Origin: Rhodobacter sp.
Lineage (GTDB): Bacteria; Pseudomonadota; Alphaproteobacteria; Rhodobacterales; Rhodobacteraceae
Reading direction: 5' to 3'
Length of the DNA: 64,000 bases
NCBI GenBank assembly: GCA_020637595.1
Contig: JACKKE010000009.1
Location: 1 to 64,000, forward strand
Made by a program: the position numbers and the translations under genes
In this document: piece after piece, positions 6,702 through 15,671 of the stretch
Numbering within the stretch: position 1 is the stretch's first letter
Layout: every line of letters begins with the position of its first letter
Notes under the pieces: generated by a model
The model's input: the letters and a program-made list of their open reading frames with translations, nothing else
Database searches by the model: none
Told to the model about the DNA's origin: nothing

Positions 6702-8483
6702 TCAGAGCCAGACCTCGGGCACGTCGATCTCCATTTCCAACGCCATCTGCCCATAGGCCTTGCCCTGCGGGTCGATGCGCTGCGAGGCCATGCCGCCACC
6801 GCCCAATGCGTCCCCGATCAGGAAGTTCAGCGCGTTCAGGCCCGGTGCCAGAAACCGCTCGACCGGGCCGCCGGCCTGTTCGGCAAAATGCGCGGCGATG
6901 CGCTCTGGCGTGACCTCGCGGACAAGCAGCGGCAGGACGTCCGGCTGGCGGGCGATCAGGGCGATATTGGCCCGGTTGCCCTTGTCCCCGGACCGTGCCC
7001 AGGCGAGGCGACGCAGCGGCACGCGGCGGGTGGGGCCGCCGGGGATCGCGGTATCGGGGGCTGTCATGCGATCGAAGGGCGCAGGGGGCTGGCCGATGGG
7101 GATCGCCACGGGCCGCGTGGGCGCGCCCCCGACATGCACCTCGGGCGCGGCCAGCGCGGTCTTCGGCACCAGCAGCGTGAAAAGCCGCACCACGGGCGCG
7201 GCATGAGGCCGGCCCGAATAGATTCCGGTTGTCCCCGGCGCCATCGAAATGCCGATGGATCCAGCCTCGCGCGCGAAGATTTCCAGCGCCTCGCGTCTGG
7301 GGTGATCGACCACCAGCCGCAGCAGCACTTCGCGCGTCGCGCGGGTGCGCGCGCCGGCGCCATAGGCGGATTCCGCACCCAGCGCCTCGGTCCGTGTCGC
7401 GGTGAAGGGAGCAAAGCCGTGCGTCGCGAACTCGGCCTCGGCTCGGGCAATCATCGCCTGCGCGGTGCGCTCGGCCTTGGCGGCGGCCTCGGGTCCAACG
7501 ATGGACACCGACAGCACCGCGCGCCAGCCGTCCTGCCAGGTCGCCGAAACCTTGTAGTCGGGCGTGGGCGGCCTGCCCCGCGCGCCCGCGACCGCCACAC
7601 GGTCAGGCCCCGTTTGCGTGACCGAGACGCCCGAGAAATCAGCGATTACATCAGGCAGCAGATAGGCGGCGGGATCTCCGATCTCATACAGCACCTGTTC
7701 CGAGACGGTGCCGACGGAAACGAGCCCGCCGGTGCCCTCGGGCTTGGTCAGCTCGAAACGCCCGTCGGCGCGGCATAGGGCAACGGGATAGCCGATATTG
7801 TCCCAGCCCGGCACCTGATCCCAGTCGGAAAAGGTGCCGCCGGTGGCCTGCGGGCCGCATTCGATGACATGTCCCACCAGACTGCCGGCCGCCATGAGGT
7901 CGTGATCCGCGGCATCCCAGCCGAATTCATGCATCAACGCCCCCAGTGCCAGCGCGCTGTCCGCGCATCGCCCGGCGACGACGATATCCGCCCCGGCCGC
8001 CAGCGCGTCGCGGATGGGCAATGCGCCCAGATAGGCATTGGCGGTGAGCAGTTCCCTGGGGATTTCGGCGCCCGTTTCGACCTCGCGCAGGCCGAGGCCG
8101 CGCAGGGTGTCGAGGGCGGGCAGCAGGTCGTCGCCGGTGACCGCGGCGACCGTCAGCGACAGCCCGGCCTCGGCAATCGCGGCCTCCAGCGCGGCCTTGC
8201 AACCCAGCGGGTTCACGCCGCCCGCATTGGTCACGACACGGACGCCGCGGCGCGCGATCTCAGGCAAGTGCGGGCGCAGATAGGCGATTGCGTCGGGCGG
8301 AAAGCCGAAGGCGGGGTTCTTCATCCGCGCCCGTGCCATCAGCGACATGGTCACCTCGGCAAGGTAATCCATCATCAGATAGTCGACATCCGCGCCCAGC
8401 AGCTGACCGATGGCCCGTGGGCTGTCGCCCCAGGCCCCCGATGCGCCGCCGATACGCAGAACGCGGTCTGTTCCCTCGGCCAT
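6702..8483 (-). CDS. AtuA-family (DUF1446) acyclic terpene / acid utilization protein
   Basis: A 593-residue AtuA-family protein. The N-terminal DUF1446 domain starts with RIGGASGAWGDSPRA and DYLMMDYLAEVTMS; the C-terminal ferredoxin-like AtuA domain carries LAWARSGDKGNRANIALIA and ends LEMEIDVPEVWL. AtuA is required for citronellol/geranyl-CoA growth in Pseudomonas, but its biochemical role is unclear, and many homologues sit in unrelated acid pathways. ATG 8483 with GGGGGCGAA upstream is chosen over a start inside the preceding gene. It lies 10 bases after the acyl-CoA dehydrogenase stop, in the same operon. Confidence 0.8.
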   Translation of the reverse strand: MAEGTDRVLRIGGASGAWGDSPRAIGQLLGADVDYLMMDYLAEVTMSLMARARMKNPAFGFPPDAIAYLRPHLPEIARRGVRVVTNAGGVNPLGCKAALEAAIAEAGLSLTVAAVTGDDLLPALDTLRGLGLREVETGAEIPRELLTANAYLGALPIRDALAAGADIVVAGRCADSALALGALMHEFGWDAADHDLMAAGSLVGHVIECGPQATGGTFSDWDQVPGWDNIGYPVALCRADGRFELTKPEGTGGLVSVGTVSEQVLYEIGDPAAYLLPDVIADFSGVSVTQTGPDRVAVAGARGRPPTPDYKVSATWQDGWRAVLSVSIVGPEAAAKAERTAQAMIARAEAEFATHGFAPFTATRTEALGAESAYGAGARTRATREVLLRLVVDHPRREALEIFAREAGSIGISMAPGTTGIYSGRPHAAPVVRLFTLLVPKTALAAPEVHVGGAPTRPVAIPIGQPPAPFDRMTAPDTAIPGGPTRRVPLRRLAWARSGDKGNRANIALIARQPDVLPLLVREVTPERIAAHFAEQAGGPVERFLAPGLNALNFLIGDALGGGGMASQRIDPQGKAYGQMALEMEIDVPEVWL

Positions 8484-8493
8484 GTTCGCCCCC

Positions 8494-9675
8494 TCAGTAG
8501 GATTTCGGCAAGCCAAGCTTGCGCTCGGCCAGGAAGCACAGGATCAGCTCGCGCGAGACCGGGGCAAGCCGCGTTGCCACCAGTTCCCGGAAATAGCGTT
8601 CGACCTGGAATTCCTGCGCATAGCCCATGCCGCCGTGGGTGCGGATCGCCTGATCGCCGGCGCGGAACGCGGCATCGGCGGCGAGGTATTTCGCAGCGTT
8701 GGCCTCGGCGCCGCAGGGTCGGCCGCTGTCATAGAGCGCGCCCGCGCGCATCGTCATCAGTTCGGCCGCGTAGAGTTCGGACCAGTTCTCCGCCAGCGGG
8801 TGCTGGATCGACTGGTTCTTGCCGATCGGCCGGCCGAAGACCACGCGATCAGCGGCATAGTTGGCAGCCTTCCACAGCGCACGGCGGCCGATGCCGATGA
8901 CCTCGGCGGCGTTGAGAATGCGCTCGGGGTTGAGGCTGTCGAGGATATAATAGAAACCCTTGCCCTCTTCGCCGATGCGGTCCTCCTTGGGGATCGGCAG
9001 GTCGTCGATGAACAGGGCGTTGGAATCGACCGCCCCGCGGCCCATCTTGGGCACCTCGTGCACGTCGATATATTTGCGGTTGAGGTCGGTATAGAAGATC
9101 GACAGGCCGTCGGTAGGGCGCGCGCAGTCTTCGATGGGGGTCGTGCGCGCCAGCAGCAGGATCTTGTCCGCGGTCTGCGCGGTCGAAATCCACATCTTGC
9201 GCCCGTTCGTCAGGTAAAAGTCGCCCTTGTCCACCGCGCGGGTCTTCAGCTTGGTGGTGTCAAGGCCGGCATCCGGTTCGGTGACGCCGAAACACGCGCG
9301 CAACTGGCCCGCGATCAGCGGCGTGAGCCAGCGTTTCTTTTGCTCGTCGGTCCCGTGTTTGACGATGGCATGCGGGCCGAAGATGTTGATATGCACCGTC
9401 GAACAGGCCGCAAAGGTGCCCGCGCTGGAGCCGATGGTCTGCATCATCAGCGCCGCTTCCGACACGCCCAGGCCCGCGCCACCGTATTCTTCGGGCATGG
9501 CGATGCCCAGCCAGCCGCCGTCGGCAATGGCACGGTAGAATTCGGTCGGGAACGTGTGGGTGCGGTCCTTCTCGGACCAGTAATCGTCGTCGAACCGGTT
9601 GCAGATCGCGCGCACCGCGTCGCGCAGACTGGTGTGATCCTCGGTGTCCACCGTCGGTTCGGGGAATTCCATCAT
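8494..9675 (-). CDS. Acyl-CoA dehydrogenase
   Basis: A 393-residue FAD enzyme that introduces a 2,3-double bond in an acyl-CoA. GLGVSEAALMMQTIGSSAG, ACFGVTEPDAGLDT and GRKMWISTAQTAD are the standard middle-domain signatures, and the C-terminal THGGMGYAQEFQVERYFREL block marks the FAD/CoA helix bundle. It ends LGLPKSY, a tail common in this subgroup. It is the first gene of a leftward acd-atuA operon, divergent from the FAD-linked oxidase. A 16-bp IclR-type palindrome lies between the two starts. Substrate chain is unknown. Confidence 0.9.
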   Translation of the reverse strand: MMEFPEPTVDTEDHTSLRDAVRAICNRFDDDYWSEKDRTHTFPTEFYRAIADGGWLGIAMPEEYGGAGLGVSEAALMMQTIGSSAGTFAACSTVHINIFGPHAIVKHGTDEQKKRWLTPLIAGQLRACFGVTEPDAGLDTTKLKTRAVDKGDFYLTNGRKMWISTAQTADKILLLARTTPIEDCARPTDGLSIFYTDLNRKYIDVHEVPKMGRGAVDSNALFIDDLPIPKEDRIGEEGKGFYYILDSLNPERILNAAEVIGIGRRALWKAANYAADRVVFGRPIGKNQSIQHPLAENWSELYAAELMTMRAGALYDSGRPCGAEANAAKYLAADAAFRAGDQAIRTHGGMGYAQEFQVERYFRELVATRLAPVSRELILCFLAERKLGLPKSY

Positions 9676-9714
9676 TGCTTCCTCCCAGGGGCCGCAGGGC
9701 CCTTCACTGTTAAA

Positions 9715-9730
9715 ATTCGCAGTTGCGAAA
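9715..9730. promoter_or_regulatory. Candidate IclR-type operator, site 2
   Basis: ATTCG-CAGTTG-CGAAA; the inner TTCGCA-GT-TGCGAA is a perfect palindrome. It sits 40 bases upstream of the acyl-CoA dehydrogenase and 95 upstream of the divergent oxidase, with the same spacing as sites 1, 3 and 4. Confidence 0.5.
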
Positions 9731-9824
9731 AATAATTCGACATGACGTAATAGAGCATCGCGCGCCGGGGCGGGTCAAGGCCCGACATGGCGTTTTCGGC
9801 ATCGGGCAATCGGGAGGAGCCGCC

Positions 9825-11249
9825 ATGAGCCAGAACGTGGGACCGTCCGCCCCGCAGGCCGAAATCGCCGCCATCGTCGGCGCTGCGCACGTGCTGCATG
9901 ATCCCGAAGTCACACGGTCCTACCGGCTGGACGCGCGCGGGCTTTTTCTGGGGGATGCCGCCTGCGTCGTGCGGCCCGGTTCGACCGCCGAAACGGCACA
10001 GGTCGTCGCCCTGTGCGCCGCGCGTGGCTGGCCGGTCGTGCCGCAGGGGGGCAATACCGGCATGGTGGGCGGCGGCGTGCCGATGGGCGGGGCGCAGACG
10101 GTGATCCTGTCGACCGAGCGGTTGCGCACCATCCGCAGCGTCGATCCGGACGAGATGGTCGCGGTTGTGGATGCGGGGGTCACCTTGGCCGATCTGCAGC
10201 GCGCGGCCGAGGCCGAAGGGTGTCATTTTCCGCTGTCGCTGGGGTCGCAGGAAAGTTGCCGGATCGGTGGCAACATCTCGACCAACGCCGGCGGGATCCA
10301 TGTTCTGCGCTATGGCAACACGCGCGACCTTGTGCTGGGGCTCGAGGTGGTGCTGCCGGACGGGCGGATCTGGAATGGGCTCAGGCGATTGCGCAAGGAC
10401 AACACCGGCTATGCGCTGCGCCATCTGTTCATCGGCGCCGAGGGCACGCTGGGCGTGGTCACCGCCGCCGCGCTGAAACTCTTTGCCCGGCCCGGAGAGA
10501 TCGGCACGGCTTTCGTCGCGCTGCCCGATCCGGCCACTGCGGTGGCGCTGATGCGGGGGCTCCGGCAGCGTCTGGGCGAGAGCCTGACCGCCTTTGAACT
10601 GATCCCGCGGATCGCACTCGATTTCGGGATTCGCTATATCGGTCCGATCCGCGAACCCTTTGCACGGCCCTATCCCTGGCATGTCCTGGTCGACGTAACC
10701 TTGCCCGAGGCCGCCGCACGGCTGGAACAGGCACTGGCCGAGATGGTGGAACCTCTGGGTCTGCTGGATGCGGTCATCGCGCAGTCCGAGGGCCAGCGCA
10801 CCGCGCTTTGGCACCTGCGCGAGATCGGGGCGGGCGGACACCAGCACCGTGCGGGCGCGATCATCAAGCACGACATCTCGGTGCCGATCGGCAAGGTGCC
10901 CACGATGATCGCGCGCGGCACGGCACGGGTCACCGCCGAGCTGCCCGGCACGCGGGTGGTGGCCTTTGGCCATCTGGGCGACGGCAACCTGCATTACAAC
11001 CTCGTGCAGCCCGAGGGGCACGATCCGTCGGATTTCCGCGGGCGAACGGGCGCGATGAACAGGATCATCCATGACCTCGTGGTGGAGCTGGGCGGGAGCA
11101 TCTCGGCCGAGCACGGGATCGGCCTGCTCAAGCGTGATGAGCTGGGGCATTATGCCGATCCGGTCGAACTGGACCTGATGCGGCGGATCAAGGACGCGAT
11201 CGACCCGGCCGGACTGATGAACCCCGGCAAGATCCTGCCCCCGGCCTGA
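9825..11249 (+). CDS. FAD-linked oxidase, GlcD / D-2-hydroxyglutarate dehydrogenase type
   Basis: A 474-residue VAO-fold flavoenzyme that oxidises a D-2-hydroxy acid to the 2-oxo acid. The FAD-binding blocks PQGGNTGMVGGGVP (about residues 68-81) and NISTNAGG (about 152-159) are intact. The C-terminal cap ends with the family motif SAEHGIGLLKRDEL and GLMNPGKILPP. ATG 9825 follows GGGAGGAG at proper spacing. With the KPR-type reductase at 4.4 kb, this island has enzymes for both directions of a hydroxy/oxo-acid step. The substrate is not evident. Confidence 0.85.
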   Translation: MSQNVGPSAPQAEIAAIVGAAHVLHDPEVTRSYRLDARGLFLGDAACVVRPGSTAETAQVVALCAARGWPVVPQGGNTGMVGGGVPMGGAQTVILSTERLRTIRSVDPDEMVAVVDAGVTLADLQRAAEAEGCHFPLSLGSQESCRIGGNISTNAGGIHVLRYGNTRDLVLGLEVVLPDGRIWNGLRRLRKDNTGYALRHLFIGAEGTLGVVTAAALKLFARPGEIGTAFVALPDPATAVALMRGLRQRLGESLTAFELIPRIALDFGIRYIGPIREPFARPYPWHVLVDVTLPEAAARLEQALAEMVEPLGLLDAVIAQSEGQRTALWHLREIGAGGHQHRAGAIIKHDISVPIGKVPTMIARGTARVTAELPGTRVVAFGHLGDGNLHYNLVQPEGHDPSDFRGRTGAMNRIIHDLVVELGGSISAEHGIGLLKRDELGHYADPVELDLMRRIKDAIDPAGLMNPGKILPPA

Positions 11250-11270
11250 CCGGGCGGGAGCAGGCACGGG

Positions 11271-12794
11271 TTACTGCGCGACCTCGTCGCGTGCGGCCTT
11301 CCTGCGTGCTAGGCGGCGCAGGGTCGACACCGCGGTCATCACCAGCAGCAGGGCTGTCAAGCCGAGGATCGTGGCCGACATCGGGCGTTCGAGGAAGACC
11401 ATCGGATCGCCGCGTGCAATGAGCATCGCACGGCGGAAATGCTCTTCCATCAGCGGACCCAGAACGAAACCCAGCAGCATCGGAGCGGCGGGAAAGCCGA
11501 GAACGCGCATCACATAGCCCATCAGTCCGAACCCGAACATCAGCCAGAGGTCGAAGGGCGCGTTCGACACGCTGTAGGTGCCGATGCACAGGAACATCAG
11601 GATCGCCGGTGCGAGGTAGGGGTAGGGGACGCTCAACAGCTTCACCCAGACGCTGATGAGCGGTAGGTTCAGGATCACGAGAAAGATCGAGCCGATCCAG
11701 AAACTCATGATCAGGCCCCAGAACAGCTCGGGTTCGTCGCTGATCAGCGAGGGGCCGGGGGCGATGCCGGCGACGAGCAATGCGGCCAGCATCAGTGCCA
11801 TCGTCGGCGAGCCGGGGATGCCCAGTGTCAACGTCGGGATAAAGGCGGTCTGGTCGGCGGCGTTGTTGGCGGCCTCGGGCGCGATGATGCCCTCGGGTGC
11901 GCCCTTGCCGAAACGCTCGGGGTTCTTGGCAACGCGAACCTCGACGGCATAAGCCATGTAGGCGGCGATGGCGGGTCCGGCGCCGGGCAGTGCCCCCAGG
12001 AACGAGCCGATCGCACTGCCGCGCAGGATGGGCAGGCCGAGTTTGCGGAACTCGTGACGCTCGGGCAGCATCTGCCGCATTGAGAACTTTCCGTCGATCT
12101 TTGGCCGCGCATCGCTGCGGCCGGCGGTATACATCAGCTCGGCCATGCCGAAGATGCCCATTGCCAGCGGCACCAGCGAGATGCCTTCGGCCAGTTCCAG
12201 AAGCCCGAAGTTGAACCGGAACCCGCCAGTATAGACATCCATGCCCACGGTGCCAAAGGCGATCCCCATCATCACCATTGCCAGTCCTTTGATGGCGGAT
12301 CCCTGCGAGATGACGGTGGCGGCGACGAGGCCGAGCGTGATCAGCGCGAAATACTCGAAAGCCGAGAACTTCAACCCGAATTCCGCGATGCCGGGCGACA
12401 GGGTCATGATCAGCACGATGCCGATGCACCCGCCCGAGAACGAGCCGAAGATGGCGAGGAACAGCGCCACGCCGGGGCGGCCTTCCTTTGCCATCGGGTG
12501 GCCATCGAGGCAGGTCACCGCGTTTGCCGGGGTGCCCGGCATGTTCAGCAGGATCGAGGTGATCGCGCCGCCAAAGGTTGAGCCATACCAGATTCCCGCC
12601 AGCATGATCAGTGCCGGGATCGTGTCGAGGTGATAGGTCAACGGGAACAGCATCGAGATCGCCGTAATCGCGCCGATTCCCGGCAGAACGCCGGTTACCG
12701 TGCCGATCAGGACGCCGACGAAACAGTAGATCAGGTTGATCCAGGACAGGGCTGTCGTCAGCCCGAGCACGATGCCATCGAACAGGGACATCAT
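11271..12794 (-). CDS. tctA: TctA-type large permease of a tripartite tricarboxylate transporter
   Basis: A 507-residue inner-membrane protein with about 12 hydrophobic segments and the TctA landmarks GTVTGVLPGIGAITAISML, GSTFGGAITSILLNMPGTP and LGALPGAGPAIAAYMAYAVE. It is the channel subunit that works with TctB and a periplasmic TctC binding protein to import citrate-like carboxylates by ion symport. Its start overlaps the tctB stop (TGATGATG near 12790-12796), so it is the last gene of a four-gene leftward operon. The likely TctC partner is divergent at 15672. Confidence 0.92.
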   Translation of the reverse strand: MMSLFDGIVLGLTTALSWINLIYCFVGVLIGTVTGVLPGIGAITAISMLFPLTYHLDTIPALIMLAGIWYGSTFGGAITSILLNMPGTPANAVTCLDGHPMAKEGRPGVALFLAIFGSFSGGCIGIVLIMTLSPGIAEFGLKFSAFEYFALITLGLVAATVISQGSAIKGLAMVMMGIAFGTVGMDVYTGGFRFNFGLLELAEGISLVPLAMGIFGMAELMYTAGRSDARPKIDGKFSMRQMLPERHEFRKLGLPILRGSAIGSFLGALPGAGPAIAAYMAYAVEVRVAKNPERFGKGAPEGIIAPEAANNAADQTAFIPTLTLGIPGSPTMALMLAALLVAGIAPGPSLISDEPELFWGLIMSFWIGSIFLVILNLPLISVWVKLLSVPYPYLAPAILMFLCIGTYSVSNAPFDLWLMFGFGLMGYVMRVLGFPAAPMLLGFVLGPLMEEHFRRAMLIARGDPMVFLERPMSATILGLTALLLVMTAVSTLRRLARRKAARDEVAQ

Positions 12795-13240
12795 CAGAAC
12801 CGCCACCGGAAGGCGGGCATCGGCAGACCGAGCCCGAGGTTGAAGATTGTATAGGCCAGAATGCTGAGGGCTGCCCACAGCGCCACGATGGCCAGCGGGC
12901 GAAAGCGGTCTTCGGCGCCCCAGGCGATCAGCACGATGGTGCCGATCGCGGGGATCAGCCCGAGGTAATACATCGCCAGCGCAAAGGCCGGGACGGTCGC
13001 CAGAACGCGCAGCGCGGCGGCGGGCCTGATGTCGGGCATCGCGTCGGTTTTCAGCGCGCTGGTGACGATCAGGGCGATCCCCATCAGCGCGATCAGAATG
13101 CCGATCCCGGCGGGAAACATGCCCGGCCCCATGCGGCGCATCGAGCCGAGGTTGTAATGGGTGATGGCATAGCCCGCCCAGAATACGCCGAAGGCGAGGA
13201 GCAGCAGTCCCCCGGCAAGATCCTTGATATCGCGTTTCAT
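12794..13240 (-). CDS. tctB: TctB-type small permease
   Basis: A 148-residue membrane protein with four predicted helices (LAGGLLLLAFGVFWAGYAI, a segment after GMFPAGIGILIA, and two near the C-terminus). The GSMRRMGPGMFP motif is characteristic of TctB. ATG 13240 overlaps the stop of the CoxG-like gene as ATGA, and its own stop overlaps tctA. The whole unit is therefore translationally coupled: TPP enzyme, CoxG-like, tctB, tctA. Confidence 0.85.
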   Translation of the reverse strand: MKRDIKDLAGGLLLLAFGVFWAGYAITHYNLGSMRRMGPGMFPAGIGILIALMGIALIVTSALKTDAMPDIRPAAALRVLATVPAFALAMYYLGLIPAIGTIVLIAWGAEDRFRPLAIVALWAALSILAYTIFNLGLGLPMPAFRWRF

Positions 13241-13806
13241 GTCCTCTCCCTGTCTCCGCCGTCGCGCCGTGTCACCGCGCGGGCGATCGCGCTGCGGGCA
13301 ATCTTCCACGCCGAGAGCGCGTTATCCCCCGTGGCCGGCGGCGCGGCATCGGGATTTTCGAGATCGTCGCGCAGGCGTCGCGCGAATTCGTCGAGAATGG
13401 CGCCGGCGACGATCGGTCCGCCGGTGCGGGCGATTTCGGCCAGGGGGCCCTGCAATTCGGCCACCGACACCAGCGAGACGCGAACCTGCGGGTTGGCCTC
13501 GGTTCCGGTGTCGGTCAGTGCATAGTCCATGCGCACCTTGAACCGCGCGCCGCGCACGTCACTGGCGCCGCGACCCTCGACGCTGCCAGTCCTTGCGAGG
13601 CGATCAATGGTGGGTATCGCGATGCCGCGGAATTTCAACCGCTTGGGGCCGAAGCGGACGGTGATCGCGCCGTTGACGCTGCCGTCCGGTTCGACGCTGT
13701 CGACCTCGGCGCCCGGCAGATAGCGCGCCATCAGCACCGGGTCGTCGAACAGCACGATCAGGTCATCGGCCCGGCCGGGGACGGTGAAGTGTCCTTCCCA
13801 CCTCAT
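13237..13806 (-). CDS. CoxG-like SRPBCC-family protein
   Basis: A 189-residue protein whose first 150 residues fit the CoxG (CO-dehydrogenase subunit G, DUF1508-like/SRPBCC) fold: GHFTVPGRADDLIVLFDDP, MARYLPGAEVD, and later RFKVRMDYALTDTG and IARTGGPIVAGAILDEFARRL. CoxG proteins help assemble or recruit molybdenum hydroxylases, but there is no such enzyme in the window. Here the gene lies between a TPP enzyme and a carboxylate transporter, overlapping both neighbours by ATGA. It may instead bind the hydrophobic substrate or acyl intermediate of this pathway; that is inference. Confidence 0.65.
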   Translation of the reverse strand: MRWEGHFTVPGRADDLIVLFDDPVLMARYLPGAEVDSVEPDGSVNGAITVRFGPKRLKFRGIAIPTIDRLARTGSVEGRGASDVRGARFKVRMDYALTDTGTEANPQVRVSLVSVAELQGPLAEIARTGGPIVAGAILDEFARRLRDDLENPDAAPPATGDNALSAWKIARSAIARAVTRRDGGDRERT

Positions 13807-15485
13807 GCCGACACCGCGGGCTGGACACGCAAGATCGGCGCGCGGTTTTCTCCGCCGAAATGCAGCTTGGTGTAGGTGTCGGTCATCGTCGTTGGCGAGA
13901 CGCGCATGTCAATCAGATGCACACCGCCCGCGGTCACGGCCCGCTCGATGGCCGCGCCGATCTGGTCCTCGCTCTCCAGCGCGGTCGCTTCTGCGCCCAG
14001 CGACCGGGCGATCGCGACCAGGTCAGGCCCTGTCCAGGATCCCAGAGCGGGGTTCATGCCTTTCGCGCGCAGTTTGTGGACTTCGGCGCCAAAGCCGTTG
14101 TCGTTCGCCACCAGAACGACCAGCGACAGGCCGTGGCGAACGGCAGTCTCGATTTCCTGGATATGGCACAGAAGGCTTCCGTCGCCCTCGATCACCAGCG
14201 TCGGCGCCCCGCTGCCGTCGGCGGCGACGCCCAGGGCCTGGATCAGCCCCTGCGCAATGGCCCCTGCATCATAGCCGCTGTGGAACGGGATGGTCGGCGG
14301 CAGGGCAAGATACATGTTCACGAAGCCCCAGAAATGGCCCACCCCGCAGATGACCCGCGCGTTGCGGGGCAAGGCCTCCGACAGGGCGGTGAACAGCTGG
14401 CGCGGGTCCAACCCGTCGCCGGCCGGCTCCGGCGCTGCAACCGGGGTGTCGATGATCGCGCGGGCCGCGTCCGTGCGATAGCCCGGTGTCTGGCGGGGCG
14501 ACGCGGCGAACAGCGCGTTCAGGCGTTCCACCGAGAGCCGCGCGTCGCCTGACGCATAGAGGCCGGGGAGCGGTCCCAGCGCGGATGGCAGCGGCGCCAG
14601 GTCGATCCGCGCGACCGTTGCGGATGGGAACAGGAACCCGCCTTCGCTGGTGTAGTGACCCAGCTGTGCGCCGATGCCGAGCACGAAATCGGCCTCGGCA
14701 AACAGGTGTTCGCCGGGTGCGCTGGCGAAGCTGCCGGCGATGCCGATATCCCAGGGCTGGTCCGAGAACAGCCCTTTGCCCAGCAGCGAGGTCGCCAAGA
14801 GCGCGCCCGAGGCTTCTGCCAGCGCGATGATCGCGTCCCGCGCCTCCGATTGCCGCGCCCCGCGTCCGGCGATGATCACCGGGCGTTCGGCCTCCACAAG
14901 GGCCTGTCGGATCGGTTCGAGCGCCGCATCGGGCGCGGCCTGCGGAGGCACGGGAAAGCCGAAATCGGTCGACGGGCGATAGTCAAAGCCCCATTCCAGG
15001 TCTGCATATTGCAGATCCAGCGGCACGCTGAGCAGCACCGCCTGTTTGCGATTGCGGGCAGCATGAAAGGCCTCGGCCATCTGCGCTGCAGCATCGTCGG
15101 CACTGCTGATCACATGGTGCTCCATCTCGGCCAGCGCCGCGATGCGATCGTGATCGACGAACTGGTGCACATCGCGCGAACCTTTGGGCATCAGCCCGGT
15201 CAGCACCACAACCGCAGATCCGTGCCGCGCCGCCGTCAGCATCTGGGTCATGGCCTGGGTCAGGCCGGGCCCCCAGGTGACGGTGGCCACGCCCACCTTG
15301 CCGGTGGCGCGGTGATAGCCATCGGCCATGCCCACGGCCGTCGCCTCGTGCCGGGTCGAGACCATCTGCACGCCACGGTCGACCATCGCCGCCCAGAGCG
15401 GCATGTTCCCGTCGCCCATCAGGCCGAAGGCGCGGTCGCAGCCTTCGGCCAGAAGCCCGTCGGCGATTGCCTGATACAGCTTCAT
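13803..15485 (-). CDS. Thiamine-diphosphate-dependent enzyme (acetolactate synthase-like)
   Basis: A 560-residue ThDP enzyme with the three-domain layout of the acetolactate synthase / benzoylformate decarboxylase superfamily. The N-terminal Pyr domain has RHEATAVGMADGYHRATG with the activating glutamate (about residue 48). The C-terminal PP domain carries the Mg-ThDP motif GDGS...ANDNGFGAE (about 462-494). No small regulatory subunit is nearby, and the gene sits with tctBA and CoxG, so a 2-oxoacid decarboxylase or C-C lyase role is more likely than branched-chain biosynthesis. ATG 15485 has a GGGAGAGAGG ribosome site. Confidence 0.8.
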   Translation of the reverse strand: MKLYQAIADGLLAEGCDRAFGLMGDGNMPLWAAMVDRGVQMVSTRHEATAVGMADGYHRATGKVGVATVTWGPGLTQAMTQMLTAARHGSAVVVLTGLMPKGSRDVHQFVDHDRIAALAEMEHHVISSADDAAAQMAEAFHAARNRKQAVLLSVPLDLQYADLEWGFDYRPSTDFGFPVPPQAAPDAALEPIRQALVEAERPVIIAGRGARQSEARDAIIALAEASGALLATSLLGKGLFSDQPWDIGIAGSFASAPGEHLFAEADFVLGIGAQLGHYTSEGGFLFPSATVARIDLAPLPSALGPLPGLYASGDARLSVERLNALFAASPRQTPGYRTDAARAIIDTPVAAPEPAGDGLDPRQLFTALSEALPRNARVICGVGHFWGFVNMYLALPPTIPFHSGYDAGAIAQGLIQALGVAADGSGAPTLVIEGDGSLLCHIQEIETAVRHGLSLVVLVANDNGFGAEVHKLRAKGMNPALGSWTGPDLVAIARSLGAEATALESEDQIGAAIERAVTAGGVHLIDMRVSPTTMTDTYTKLHFGGENRAPILRVQPAVSA

Positions 15486-15561
15486 GCGGTCCTCTCTCCC
15501 AGCGGATTCCCTGTGTCGGATGATAGGCATGGCCCGCACCGAGGCCAGTGTGCACCCGGGC

Positions 15562-15579
15562 AATTCACGTTCGTGAATT
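15562..15579. promoter_or_regulatory. Candidate IclR-type operator, site 3 (18-bp palindrome)
   Basis: AATTCACG-TT-CGTGAATT is a perfect palindrome with 8-base arms, in the middle of the divergent gap between the TPP-enzyme operon and tctC. Its core ATTC-N8-GAAT matches sites at 4251, 9715 and 17668, although the inner bases differ. Confidence 0.55.
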
Positions 15580-15671
15580 CGGGCCTGTCGATGTGGAAAC
15601 GCGGACCGCTTTGCAGGAATGTCGGGGGGAAGGCGGCGTTCTGGTCGCCTTGTCACCTAGGGAGGAATGAC